64,000 nucleotides of DNA from assembly GCA_029718625.1 (NCBI GenBank), contig CM056381.1, positions 52,570,157 to 52,634,156 of the forward strand. Reading direction: 5' to 3'. Below, one piece after another: positions 10,692 through 21,720 of this stretch. A program made the position numbers and the translations under genes. This DNA comes from Synaphobranchus kaupii. Its lineage: Eukaryota; Chordata; Actinopteri; Anguilliformes; Synaphobranchidae. The notes beneath the pieces were generated by a model that was not told the origin of the DNA, searched no databases, and saw only the letters and a program-made list of their open reading frames with translations. Each line of letters starts with the position of its first letter. Position 1 is the first letter of the stretch.

Positions 10692-11939
10692 CCTGCAATA
10701 CCGGAGCAGTGCAGTGTCAGGACCGGGACAGTCTCAGGACCCTAGTTTTTCGCGACAGCACCACCTACCGAATTGGATGACCGCAACAGTGCAACCATGG
10801 CAGGACCGCAGTTCTAGCATGTCAATAATAAAGCTGTATAAAAGATTAGACCTCTGGCTCCAAAAAGACCATAACTTTTACGTTAGATCTTTGTTTTGTT
10901 GCTTTATTCAATACTATTCATGATTTCAGCTGTCCTTTTGGCACTAGATAGAGCTCATCAAGAGCTTACATTTGACACAGAACTAATTTTACCCCAAAAT
11001 GCATTTCTTTTATGAGGTAAATACAGTGGCTTACAGTACAAAAATGATGGGAATCATATGCTATGGCCTTTGCAGCCAGTAGATCTCAACCCAATTGAAC
11101 ATTATTTTGGAAGAATGGTGTTGCTTTCCTCCAGTAGAGTTCCAGAGACTTATATATGCCAAGGCACAGATTTCTCACAGCCACCAATGGCGGTGTCCAG
11201 AAGAAAATGCAAACATCTATTCTTTTAAGCTAGTACAGCTCCTGTGTGTGTTCAACTCTTTAAATAAGATGGAAGTGGTTTCCAAGTGAAAATATAGAAG
11301 TAATATTTCTGTTGCACACAAGAAATTTGTCTATTGACTACAGTTCAAACTAAGTTTCAAAATGAACCAAAATTTAAATGCAGCATGTAGGCCTAACAGT
11401 TTCAAAGATTTTACAGAGTTACAGTTTATATAAAGAAATCAGTGCAATGCAATACATTCATTCATGGATTTCCATGGGGATATGTATCTGTAGGCCAGTT
11501 ACCCCCAAAGGGTTTTGGGGGGGGGGGGGGGTTAAAGCTCCCAGCATTGAGCATGCCAATTGCATGCTTTCTGAAGACTTGCAACATCTGTGGAGAGAGG
11601 GAGAGAGAGAGATGCATTTAAAATACCCAACATTACAAAACAATGTCCAAATGAAGAGACTGGCTGATAACACGTACTGTGGGGTAAACAGGCAGTCAGC
11701 ACAGTTTAATTATTAAGATTATTTAAACTTCATTAAAATGGTAAAACAATTAGTATTAAACAAACATTTACACTGAAGACAGCTAGCTAACATTACATGC
11801 CCAACCTAATGCTAACGTTAGATCCATAATTAGTCATGATTCACATTCAGTTTTGTACTTGTTTCTCTTGGGCATGCGCAGGACTCCAGGGTCCTGAGAC
11901 TGTCCCGGTCCTGACACTGCACTGCTCCAGTATTGCAGG
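10692..11939. mobile_element. Putative non-autonomous element with 52-bp terminal inverted repeats
   Basis: 10692-10743 is the reverse complement of 11888-11939 over 52 bp with one mismatch (core 'gcagtgtcaggaccgggac'). The interval is about 1.25 kb, mostly AT-rich, with a G run (about 11516-11531). No target duplication was confirmed. It includes a possible Tc1 fragment (11060-11130). Confidence 0.6.
11060..11130 (+). pseudogene. Tc1/mariner transposase scrap (DLNPIEH motif)
   Basis: One frame reads 'WPLQPVDLNPIEHYFGRM', matching the conserved block around the third catalytic acid of Tc1-type transposases ([12 protein letters not shown]). Nothing convincing is seen on either side, so it is a small decayed remnant. 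Confidence 0.45.
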
Positions 11940-12980
11940 CACATACTATTGAGGCCACCGGCACTAGGGGGCCTGCACAAAGGGTTTAAGTATTTTGGCT
12001 AAGTTGCAGGCTGTGACACTTCTCAATGTAACCACATCAGAAATGCACCATATAACCAAATAATCACAATATCCTGTAGTACAAAACCTCTGGAAAGCAA
12101 CATGTCACCATTTGAAAAAATACTATACATTAGGCGATAGCATCGCTAGTTTTTTCACCTTACAAGAGACTAGTCTTTATTGATTTCTTGCAAGAAAATG
12201 TTTTTAGCTGCTTGTGACCCTTACATTACAGTAGGTTAGCGTTTCTCAATCACTCTGACGTGGAAATGTTGTGAGCTGTCAGGTGAGGTCAGGTGTGCTG
12301 TGTTAAAAAATAAATAAATAACAACAAAAAAAAACTTCAAGATCCTGTTCACAAAATCAAAAATGATTGTCACTAAAATCTTGCTTAACTAAAAGTTGAT
12401 ACTGGTTCAAATGTACGAGAGAACATACAGAATATTATTTTGAAGACAAATTGTTGAATAGCCTGTACAAGGACAATAACAAAATGGCAATAACAGTTAA
12501 AGATTGAAGTCTTTTTTTAGTAAAGGTATTGAAAAAGTACTGGTTGGTACCAGTATCAAAATATTTCTACTGATATCCAGTCGTAGTCTCCATTGCTCAT
12601 TGTCTCCCCCTCCAAATCTTATTTAGTTTCTTAGCATAGAAAATTTGGCATAACCAAATGCACCAATCTGTGTGTCATGCTGTCTCACTCCCCCTCTTTC
12701 CCACCTCTCCTCTCTGATTCCTGTTACTGTGAACATTTTGCTGAGTCACTGCCATTTGTTTCAGTGGCTTGGTGCTCCTTGGAAATAAAGATCTCCCACT
12801 CATTTGTTCTTATCTGGAATTCAGTGAGCCACATTTATAATGGGGCAGAGAACCTACCTTTATGACTCCTGAAACACTTTTAGACAATTTTTTCAATATT
12901 AGTGATCATATAAATAAATAGAAAAAGGATCACCTATTCACAATGGATTCCTGTTTTAATGGTCTCCCTGCCTGTGCAAC

Positions 12981-13907
12981 TTAGGCTATGTTTACACTAG
13001 TCACTTCATGTGACTTCTGGAATCGGAATTCCAACATCCAATCAGATCAGGCCAGATTTTAGTTGCGTCCACATTTGACAGTTCAATGCGACCTCAGTAA
13101 TCAGATCACAGTTCGGATTTCATGATCCCGCGCAATATTTAAATATTAACATGAAACACTTTGTGGAAAATGGCGTTTGGTGTTTGTGAGGTTGTGCTGA
13201 GGTTGTTCAGATTCTGTAGTCGAGGTACGGCCCGCACAAGGCGTTCACTGATGAGGAGGCATTTTAATGTGAGCATTGTGCTACTGGTTGCAACAGCTGT
13301 TTCGGTGGAGCGGAGGGTATGGGTCTGCGAACGTAGCCAGCACAGGTGGAAATATATCGTGCATGATTTCACAGATTTCGACTGGGTTTTCAATTTCCAT
13401 ATGTGTAAGCACACCTTCAACTACATTTGTGAGCAGCTGCAGCCTTATCTTTACCGTCACCACACTCATCTCCATGCGGCCGTATCTGTGCACAAACAAG
13501 TGGCTATTGCGCTATGGTGGTTTCCCACACGGTCACGTTACTGTGTCATTGCTCATTTGTTTGGGGTGAGCAAAGCATCAGTGGAACATATATAGTCCAT
13601 GAGGTGTTTGATTCCCTCTACTCCATTGGGACAGTATACAGAAGCCTGGGAGTGAGAGAACTCGAGTAAAACATGGGCGTGATTATTGAAGTTTCTTCCG
13701 GTGAATGCGTTTTGAGAGGTCCGATTACATCCAGACTACAAGCAATTCCGATCTCAAAGTGTGCTAGGCCACCTCGCCAAGTAGCAGATCCGATCTCAAT
13801 GCGAACGAAATCCGATTTGTGCACTGAACCTAATGCAGCCTAGTGATATTGGCTTTTAGAAGTCGCATAGAAGTCACATTGAAGTGACTAGTGTAACCGT
13901 AGCCTAA
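12981..13907 (+). mobile_element. PIF/Harbinger element, internally deleted
   Basis: The left terminus (12981-13018, 'ttaggctatgtttacac') and right terminus (about 13870-13907) are inverted repeats of about 37 bp with a few mismatches, both carrying 'actagtcacttca'. The 927-bp copy encodes only an N-terminal nuclease fragment, far short of an autonomous Harbinger with two genes. The expected 3-bp TWA duplication cannot be distinguished from the tip sequence itself. Confidence 0.75.
13161..13595 (+). pseudogene. Harbinger (HARBI1-like) nuclease, N-terminal part
   Basis: The 144-codon frame contains 'DFDWVFNFHMCKHTFNYICE', then 'QVAIALWWFPTRSRYCVIAH' and 'LFGVSKASVEHI'. These correspond to the helix-rich N-terminal region of PIF/Harbinger nucleases (consensus: F-R-M-s-k-x-T-F-x-x-I, V-A-I-A-L-w, I-x-x-L-F-G-V-S-K-x-T-V). 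The DDE nuclease domain is missing: the frame stops just after the GVSK helix and the next bases lead to the right terminus. A separate C-terminal nuclease piece lies at 42743-43091 but is not part of this copy. Confidence 0.75.
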
Positions 13908-14114
13908 ATCCCTGCAGCTCCCTGTATGGTCCCTTTCTCCAGTCATGACACCTGTCTGTACAGGCATAGGGATGTACTGAACTTCCCGCATCATGACAGC
14001 AGAATCTTCCAATGCAGACTGAAAACCCACCTGTTCAGACCACATCTTGCCAATCCCTAGCACTCCTATAGTTTGTTTTATTTAGCTTATTAGGTTAGGT
14101 TGTATTATTCTGGC

Positions 14115-14341
14115 TTTTTATGGCTTTTTTTTATTATGAGAAATAAAAAATCCCTCATCAAAAAATTTAAAGTAATTTCTTCATGAGGGATTTTCTTTCC
14201 TCAGAATAAATTTACTTCAATTAAAGGTTGGATTTTTCTCATTGCTTAAGTGTGAGATTAAGCTAATTCACCAAACGGTTAATTTTTTATAACCCTTTTT
14301 ACTCATTTTCAGGGATGCCAATAATTGTGGAGGGCACTGTA
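14115..14341 (+). mobile_element. Tc1/mariner terminal remnant
   Basis: The segment ends 'gccaataattgtggagggca' then 'ctgta', the terminus of a common fish Tc1-type family. The inner part ('ttaaaggttggatttttctc') matches that family's subterminal region as I know it. No second terminus or transposase is present. Confidence 0.6.
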
Positions 14342-15034
14342 TGTTAGGCATGTGTTTTTATACACTTTTATATGTTTATAGGCAAAAAGGTTATAGATGT
14401 GTCGTTTTACTCATCTGAGAGTCAACACCAGACTCTGGTTGGTCGTATTGAACACGTGATGATGAGTAGCTGATGGATAGCCTACTCAATGTTTTTTTGA
14501 CCGCAGCTGCTGAAAGAAAGTTTATAGATCAGTTTTCTTGCAATGTCACACTGAATATGCGCACGCAGACAGGAGGCAAACGATCACAAGTATCACCAGA
14601 GATTGTTTTAACACACGCACAGACACACACACACATTGGGATGGCAGGTATGCCATCCGCCAAGTTACGGCTGGTGGGGCATGCCCCATACCTATACAGC
14701 ACCGAGAGTTTGGCACTTCTCAGGGTTTCCTACAGAAGTAACCATTTACATTTACATTTTAGTCATTTGGCAGACGCTCTTATCCAGAGCGACGTACATT
14801 AGTGCATTTTCAAACTAGGAACAAGTGCGTTAAAACAACCCTAAAAGGTAAATACGATTTCAACACCAGGCGCAGTCAGTATGATTTTATTTTTTTATTT
14901 TTGGGGGGGGGGGGGGGTCGGGGACCACACGATATCGATCATTGGCGTGTACAACAGTAAGCCAATAAGTAACCTTAAGTATTAAACTAGCAGCTTGAAC
15001 CACTTAAACAAGGATTCAGAAAAACGCAATCAAG

Positions 15035-17950
15035 GGAGGTCACAAGGAGGTAGGGAGGGGTGGAGAGAGGTGCAGCTTGAAGAGGTGAGTCTTCAATCTG
15101 CGCTTGAAGGTGGTCAGACTTTCTGTTGTTCTGACCTCCATGGGGAGCTCATTCCACCACCGTGGGGCCAGGACAGACAGACGTCGAGACCGGGTGCTAG
15201 TATGCAGTGGGGGGGGGGGTACCAGTCGTCCTGAGGAGGCGGAACGCAGGGATCTGGTAGGTGTGTAGGGTCTGATAAGCTTTTGGAGGGATGGAGGGGC
15301 TGATCCTCGGACTGCCTGGAAGGCGAGCACTAATGTTTTGAATTTGTTGCAAGCCATCACAGGTAGCCAGTGGAGGTCAATGAGCAGGGGGGGTGACATG
15401 GGACTGTCGGGGGAGGTTGAAGACCAGGCGCGCTGCTGCGTTCTGGATAAGCTGAAGGGGGCTAATGGCCGATGCTGGCAGGCCAGCCAGGAGAGAGTTG
15501 CAGTAGTCCAGGCGGGACAGCACCATCGCTTGGACCAGGAGCTGGGTTGAGTGGGTGGTGAGGAAGGGACGGATTCTCCTGATGTTGTACAGGAAGAACC
15601 TGCACGCCCTGGTTACCACTGCGATGTTCTCGGAGAGGGACAGCCTGTTGTCCATCACCACTCCGAGGTTCCTGGCACAGGGCGTTGGGGTCAGTGGAGT
15701 GTCCCCTAGGGAAATGGAGAGATTGCGAGGGGGAGAGGTTAGAGCAGGAATGTAGATGAGCTCAGTTTTTGCCTGGATTGAGCTTCAGATAGTGGTTGTC
15801 CATCCAGCTCTGGATGTCTCTCAGGCAAGCGGAGATGCGGGCTGACACCTGAGTGTCAGAGGGTGAGAAGGAGAGAAAGAGTTGAGTATCGTCAGCATAG
15901 CAGTGGTAAGAAAGACCATGAGCAGTGATAACAGGGCTAAGGGATTTGGTGTAGGTGGAGAAAAGGAGGGGACCAAGGACTGAGCCCTGGGGGACTCCTG
16001 TGGTAAGGGGCCGGGGTGCCGATACTTTACCAGACCAGGCAACCTGGGAGGAGCGCTCCGAGAGATAGGACTCAATCCAGGCCAGGGCCGAGCCGCCGAT
16101 CCCCGCTGCAGACAGGGACGACAGGAGGATGGAGTGATCTACGGTGTCGAAGGCGGCAGAGAGGTCTAGGAGTATTAGCACAGAGGAGAGGGAGGCTGTC
16201 CGAGCTGCGTGAAGCATCTCGCTGACGGAGAGGAGTGCGGTCTCCGTTGAGTGGCCAGGTCTGAAGCCGGACTGGTGGGGGTCTAGTAGGTTGTTCTGGG
16301 TAAGGAAAGAAGACAGTTGGTTAGAAACAGCACATTCAATGGTTTTGGAAAGAAAAGGAAGAAGAGATACCGGTCTGTAGTTTTGGATGTTGGAGGGGTC
16401 CAGCGTGGGTTTTTTCAGGATTGGGGTGATGTGGGCTCTCTCGAAGGATGAGGGGAAGCAGCCAGAGGTCAGGGAGGAGTTCACCAGAGAGGTCACAAAT
16501 GGGAGGATATCTGGGGTGATTGCCTGGAGGAGAGATGAAGGGATAGGGTCGAGGGCACAGGTAGTGGGACGATGGGAGAGTAGGAGGTGGGATACATCGG
16601 TATCAGACAGGGGAGAAAAGGTGGAGAAGCAGGGGGGGACACGGAAGGGGTAGAGAGAGGAGGAGAGTGGGGACAGTGTCCGTGTGGGGAGGGGGAGTGG
16701 GGAAACGGGGGGGGGGGCATAGAGAGAGGGGCTGAAGGAACTGCGGATGTCTGCGATCTTCTCATCAAAGAAATCTGCGAAGTCATCTGCAGTGAACGAG
16801 GATTGAGGAGCAGGAGGGGATTTGCTGAGGAGGGAGGAGAAGATGGAGAACAATTGACGGGGGTTAGAACTGTATTTGTGAATTTTAGTGTGATGGTGAG
16901 TTACCTTGGCAGCGGTGACTGCTGTAGAGAACGCGGCTAGGAGAGACTGGTAGGAGGAGAGGTCTGATGCGTCTCTGGATTTCCTCCACATCCTCTCTGC
17001 TGCGCGAAGACCGGCCCTGGAGGTGCGCAGGGCATCGGACATCCACGGGCAGGGAGGAGATGGGCGTGTGGGCCTAGAGACAAGAGGGCAGAGAGAGTTA
17101 AGTGATGTGGAGAGAGCTGTGAGCAGGGTGTCGGATGCATAGTCGATGGGGAGTTGAGAGAAGAATTTGAGAGGGGGGAGGGAAGCAGTGACACAGGGAG
17201 CAAGAGAGGAGGGTGAGAGGGAGCAGAGGTTACGGCGGACAGAGACAGTGGGGGTGGGGGGAGGGGGGGGGGGGTGTGGAACAAGAGGAAGAGAGAAAGA
17301 AATGAAGTGGTGATCAGAGGTATGGAGAGGGGTAACAGTGAGATCAGAGCAGGGGCTGTTCCTCTGGTAGACCAGGTCTAGGAGGTTGCCAGCCTTGTGG
17401 GTTGGGGGGGGGGGGGGGGGGGGGGGTTGGAGGGTGAGGTCAAAGGAGCGGAGAAGTGGTAGGAAGGCTGCAGACTGGGAGGCATCTAGATGGATGTTGA
17501 AGTCTCCCAGGAGGATCAGCGGGGTGCCGTCCTCTGGGAAGGAGCTGAGCAGGGTGTCGAGCTCATCGAGGAAGCACCCCAGGGGACCTGGAGGGCGATA
17601 AACAACTATAATGTACAGGTTAATAGGGTGGTTGATTAACACAGAGTGGTATTCAAAACTAGTAATAGATATATCAGAGAGGGGGGAGAACAGAGAATGA
17701 CCATGAGGGGGAGAGTAGCAGACCAGTACCACCTCCGCAACCAGACAGCCTGGGGGTGTGAGAGAAGGAGAAGGAGGAGGAGAGGGCAGCGAGAGTTGCC
17801 GTGTTGTCCGGTGTGATCCAGGTTTCGGTGAGGGACAGGAGGGACAGAAACTGGAGGGACAGGAAGGAGGCATAGCCGGAGATGAAGTCTGCTTTCCGTG
17901 TGGCAGACTGGCAGTTCCAGAGCCCCCCTGCGACGGTGAAGTTCTCGCAG
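15035..17950 (-). pseudogene. L2 endonuclease/reverse transcriptase (frameshifted)
   Basis: The protein makes the nick and copies its own RNA at the target. The main frame (15762-17873) has the apurinic-type endonuclease motifs 'LLGDFNIHL' and 'TSDHHFISF', then RT blocks 'NYRPVSLLPFLSK', 'HQSGFRPGHSTETAL', 'LDLSAAFDTVDH' (first catalytic aspartate), 'GVPQGSVLGPLLF' and 'CYADDTQLFLSF' (catalytic D-D). The C-terminal region continues after a frameshift near 15765 ('RLDYCNSLLAGLPA', 15377-15661) and another near 15390 ('DLHWLPV', 'RWWNELP', 15040-15399). The N terminus also lies in another frame (17636-18217), which holds the likely start around 'MATQPVQPPLPLADSL'. Three frameshifts make it inactive, but the catalytic motifs are intact and it looks relatively young. 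Confidence 0.9.
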
Positions 17951-18080
17951 GGAGTCAGCGAGGGGTAGCGGAGGTTGGACGGGTTGCGTCGCCATGGAGG
18001 GCACGTCGTTGGAAGCGGGTTCTAAAAGGAAGAGAGCAGACAGGGATAGGGAGAGGGAGAACACACATAAACTGGGACGG

Positions 18081-18110
18081 AGCGACACTAGTGTCGACAC
18101 TAGTGTCGCT
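18081..18110. repeat. Perfect 30-bp palindrome in the L2 5' region
   Basis: The sequence is identical to its own reverse complement over 30 bp, with no spacer. It consists of two copies of 'cgacactagtgtcg' overlapping by 2 bp, flanked by AG and CT. Confidence 0.9.
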
Positions 18111-18756
18111 CTTCCAGATGTCTTTTGAAATGCACACAGCTGATGGCAAGTGGTTAACAGCTGTGTGAGACACTTCACAAGCACAGATAAATAACTACTA
18201 CCAATTAAAAAGCACAATAACGCGAAACTAACAGCCTAGTCAATCTAACAATCTAACAAACAGCCAATCGCGGAACAAACACAAACTAGCAATGCAAATA
18301 ATGTGATCAGCGTTCAAGAAGGTCTAATTAAAATCGCGCAAACTGCAGCCAGTACGCTTAAAAAAGACACTACCTTACGCGGGACGGTTAAAACAGCTCT
18401 TGATACGGAGTAAAGAAGATGCACTCGACCACAATGACCATAGACTCTCAGCACTTAAAAACATTAACTTCTGTATGTTCTGACCTCATGTAACCACACA
18501 GCATTCAGATACAACTTCACACAATCACACAATAAAGCCCCAAACTTGGGTTATTTCTCCTTCCTCTTCCGCTTCTTCTTCTTCCCATTTTCCTGCCAAA
18601 CTGCCTGCCTCCATCGCGATGTTATCCAATGGGGAGAATTATTATTTGAGGGTATGGTCCGTATACCTGCTCATCAAGCTTATTGTCCAATAAAAATGCT
18701 TCATACTAATGTTTTTTTAATGTTAATATAGCTAATAGCTTCATGCTTTCCAAGAA

Positions 18757-18828
18757 GCTACTGTGGCTTAGTGGTTAAAACTGCAGTCTCTCACACAGTG
18801 GATTGTGGGTTCGAGCCCAGCAGGGCAC
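18757..18828 (+). other. tRNA-like segment inside repeat E (copy B)
   Basis: This is the equivalent of 2120-2192. The A-box-like 'tggcttagtggttaaaac' and a B box 'gggttcgagccc' that matches consensus are present. The 'ctactg' and 'cagcag' ends can pair as a partial acceptor stem. It is probably a tRNA-derived module, and Pol III activity is possible but unproven. Confidence 0.5.
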
Positions 18829-18952
18829 ATGTGTATTTTCCACAAAAACAATTTTCACATTGACACATTAACGTATTTTTATTGCAAAGGCAAAAGAGGT
18901 TTACAATATTAACTGTTCAATGTTTCACTTGTATTTCATTTGTACTTTATCA

Positions 18953-19000
18953 CACCCTCCCCAAACCGGACGCTCGCTTTTGTCTGGTTTGGGGAGGGTG
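18953..19000. repeat. GC-rich hairpin in repeat E (copy B)
   Basis: Same stem as at 2340-2387, with arms 'caccctccccaaaccggac' and 'gtctggtttggggagggtg'. The loop differs by one base while the arms are unchanged. Confidence 0.8.
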
Positions 19001-19167
19001 TTATGCTCTGCTCTTGCGGTCATGACTGACTGACTGTGGAAACCCCTTGCCTCGGCCAACATTTCTTTATTCGTTAATTCCTTCACTTCAGCTCTGTTCA
19101 CTTTATCCTTTTCACACATAACACAAGGTCACCATAAAATTAATTACTAGGAAAATTAAGAATTTTA

Positions 19168-19965
19168 TTTATTTATTTATTTCGGCACGCATATAGTCAC
19201 ACTTCATCACAATTTCTGTAATATGCCCTGAACAAACACAGTACCTGCCGAAAAGGGATACGGGAAAAAGCAGACGGTCCCGCCCCAATTCCCAAATCAA
19301 ATTTGAATGTTCACATTATACATTGTTTAAAACAGATTGTTTCATATCACAACAGCATAGCTGAATTTGCTTTATAACAAAACAGTCCGAGAGAAAAAAA
19401 AAAATAATAATAATAATAAAGTCCAAATAAGTCGAATTTGAATGTACATATCATACATTAGTCAAAACAATTTGTTTCATTTTACAAAAGCAAACAGTCC
19501 AGAATATTGTTCAGATAATGTCCAAATAAATGTGTCCGTTTCTTCGTTATTATGATGCTCGAGTGTCCCCTGTAGAATGCAGTGCATTATGCGTGAGAAG
19601 GTGTGAGTGCCAATCGCAGAGTTCATTACCCATCACTTTCATCTGCACTGGCCCCCGGAGGCTTGATGATTTCCGCCCGTAATTTGGCCATTATTTCCTT
19701 GGTTTCAGAGATGTCAGACCTCATTTTTCTCAATATGGTCAGTACTTCCTTGTTTACAGAGAAGTCAAACCCCATTTTTCTCAGCTTTCGGTGCACCAAA
19801 AACAGGCCAAATCCCAGGCCGAGTAGGCCCAACATCATGAATCCAAACAGGTACACATCTTCCACATCTTCTATGTCCAGTACTCCAAGACACACTACAC
19901 GCCATTTGTCCCACCCGTCCATAGTGTACCCTTAAGCTAGCGAGCGAGCTAGTGAGTTTACATTA
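19168..19965 (-). mobile_element. Short retroposon or processed retrocopy
   Basis: This roughly 800-bp insert is absent from copy A, where the site reads 'aattaagaatttacgataat'. On the minus strand it begins near 'gtaaactcactagctcgctc', has a 5' leader of about 40 nt, a 98-codon ORF, a 3' region of about 460 nt containing two related 60-nt blocks (around 19325-19380 and 19435-19490), and an (AAAT)n tail at 19168-19184. A short AATTT-like duplication flanks it. The simple-repeat tail and lack of introns indicate reverse transcription. It could be a retrocopy of a cellular mRNA or a short non-autonomous LINE or SINE. Confidence 0.6.
19626..19922 (-). CDS. Uncharacterised 98-aa single-pass membrane protein ORF in retroposon
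   Basis: The family is not recognised. The ORF is intact from ATG to TAA. The N terminus has an acidic stretch (about residues 17-22), followed by one strongly hydrophobic segment at about residues 24-44 ('YLFGFMMLGLLGLGFGLFLV'), a basic 'HRKLRK' flank, and a charged, probably helical or coiled C-terminal half with 'TILRKMRSDISETKEI', ending in 'ASADESDG'. By the positive-inside rule the C-terminal half would face the cytosol. There is no signal-peptide cleavage pattern, and the start is the first ATG of the inferred transcript. It may be a retrocopied small host gene, a passenger ORF of a repeat, or chance. Expression is unknown. Confidence 0.45.
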   Translation of the reverse strand: MDGWDKWRVVCLGVLDIEDVEDVYLFGFMMLGLLGLGFGLFLVHRKLRKMGFDFSVNKEVLTILRKMRSDISETKEIMAKLRAEIIKPPGASADESDG

Positions 19966-21002
19966 ATTTACGATAATAGCTTACATTAAGAATTGAGGAT
20001 AGCCTCTTTTAAGCTGCAACACTTTAAGCGATCAGATTTATAAACCGCCAATTCCCCAAACATATCTGATTCATGGTTAGTCACTTATAAATAAATAGAT
20101 AGCCTCCCAATGTGGCTCTAGTCTACGCTACTCTGCTGATAATGTAGCTTACTGCAAACACCTTTAGTTATTATAATGATAATAATAATAAGAATAAGAA
20201 TAATCTCTGGTATGTACTTTCTTAGTAGTATCTACTGTTTTTTTTTCTGGCTAAGATTCCTGGGAAATATGCGTTGTCCAATTAAGCTTGTTCGCCAATG
20301 TTACTTCCTGCTTCTCGTCAGGAAGCAGAAACAAGCTAGGCTACTACGAACCGAATCAACATGCATTATAGCCTACATTCATTGCACCACAGAAAACTAA
20401 ACTAAACCTAGCTGTCCGGTACCAAAACATTTCCCGCAGGTAACGTTCTATACTACTGGAAAAAAAACTCTGCTGTGCAGAAACTCACTAGCTCGCTCGC
20501 TAGCTCGTAGCCCACACATGGAAGGTTGGAGTTACGCATCCGGCAATCCAGTGTTGAATAGCCTAACGTTAAATGTATTTCATAGAATACTAATAGCCCT
20601 ATTTTAAAACTGTATTTCCATATTTTACTGATGCAAACTATTTAGGCTGTACTAGCTATTTAGGCTGTATGTCTTTCAGCTAGAATGTGTTTGCGTCTAG
20701 TCTATTGTGCATGCATGTCTCCATGTAGACTTGGTTCATTAATTTACATGCTTCTTCATGATCCATAGCTCAGGTGGTGCTGTTCATTGTATTTCATTAC
20801 ATATTAAATACTGCTCATCTACAAACTCTTTTAATGTAATTGTGTGCTGTCTGTAATAGGATAACTGTTCTCATTCTTGTCAATAGAGGGCATTATAGTT
20901 ACGCGAATGTCTGCATGCATTTCTTTGGAATGCATGTCTCTCTCCGTGTTTATCTTCATGCATTATTCATCATTAGTTAGCTATAAAAAATAAGTGATAT
21001 CA

Positions 21003-21340
21003 GATCAAAAACGTCTATGACGTAAAAAAAGCCAAGTTACTCACGCATAGCCTACATAGCGCTGTCCATAAGTTCTTAATGCAAAGATGAAGAAACACAG
21101 GGCCAAGTTGCATTAAATAATTTAGGAAAGTTTGGATAGCATTGCTTTGGAATAGAGCTAGTTTATTTAGTGTGAACTACGATAGGCAATATTGTTAGTT
21201 GTAACTTGGCCACATTTTGATATAAAGACTTTTAAAGGCAGGCCTAGTTTTTGCAAGTTGGAATTAAGAACTTATGGACAGCGCTATGTAGGCTATGCGT
21301 GAGTAACTTGGCTTTTTTTACGTCGTAGACGTTTTTGATC
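21003..21340 (+). mobile_element. Foldback/MITE element, copy B (deleted)
   Basis: About 60 bp of the left arm ('gatcaaaaacgtctatgacg' onward) joins directly to the complete right arm ending 'gtagacgtttttgatc'. The tips extend to TCAGATC/GATCTGA and are flanked by TA on both sides (20998-20999 and 21344-21345). Confidence 0.75.
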
Positions 21341-21720
21341 TGATAGGCTATACACAGTATCAATGCATCTCTGGTATCACACAGAGTCTATGTAATTTCA
21401 GCTGAAATATCTGCAGTGCTTTAGTTTAGACTAAACTACATCATAGTCCTTTTATTTAGATTAGATATTGCCATTTAATGCTACCTTGGTACATTCTTAG
21501 TCATAATTGTAATTGGTGTCATACCTGTAATTTTCTCTCCCTTCAAGAAAAACAGAACTCTAACTTTATACAAATCTTTTATTGCACCAAATCTTTTATT
21601 ACAATTTTCCCTATGAAATAATGCAAAATACATAGTGGCTAATGGTTTTTTGGTGTGCTTTTAAAAATTTTTAAATCAGTGTTCTAGAATTCCATTGCTT
21701 TCAATTACCAGTAGAGGTCC
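21341..21720. other. Non-coding, AT-rich
   Basis: No gene, RNA or clear repeat structure recognised. Confidence 0.5.

Larger units (their letters stand above)
14745..18427 (-). mobile_element. L2-clade LINE, near full length
   Basis: This is a 3683-bp insertion on the minus strand. Its 3' end (14745-14800) is the conserved teleost L2 tail with 'tcatttggcagacgctctta', and its 5' end near 18427 precedes a GC-rich leader. The 4-bp duplication ACCA (14741-14744 and 18428-18431) flanks it, and the uninterrupted sequence in copy A (near 1780) reads 'agaagtaaccacaatgacc'. It encodes one endonuclease-RT protein, now frameshifted. Homopurine and G tracts, including 23 G at 17404-17426, reflect proline-rich coding sequence. 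Confidence 0.9.
14650..21002 (+). repeat. Repeat family E, copy B (interrupted by L2 and a retroposon)
   Basis: It matches copy A (1690-4814) in order. Comparison defines two insertions absent from A: the L2 at 14745-18427 and the short retroposon at 19168-19965. Conversely it lacks the solo LTR and local duplication of copy A. It runs directly into the foldback element at 21003. No genes belong to E itself. Confidence 0.75.

Noticed and set aside
16387..18168. Gly/Arg/Glu-rich plus-strand ORFs (88-136 aa)
   Set aside because: They are antisense shadows of the proline-rich L2 protein.
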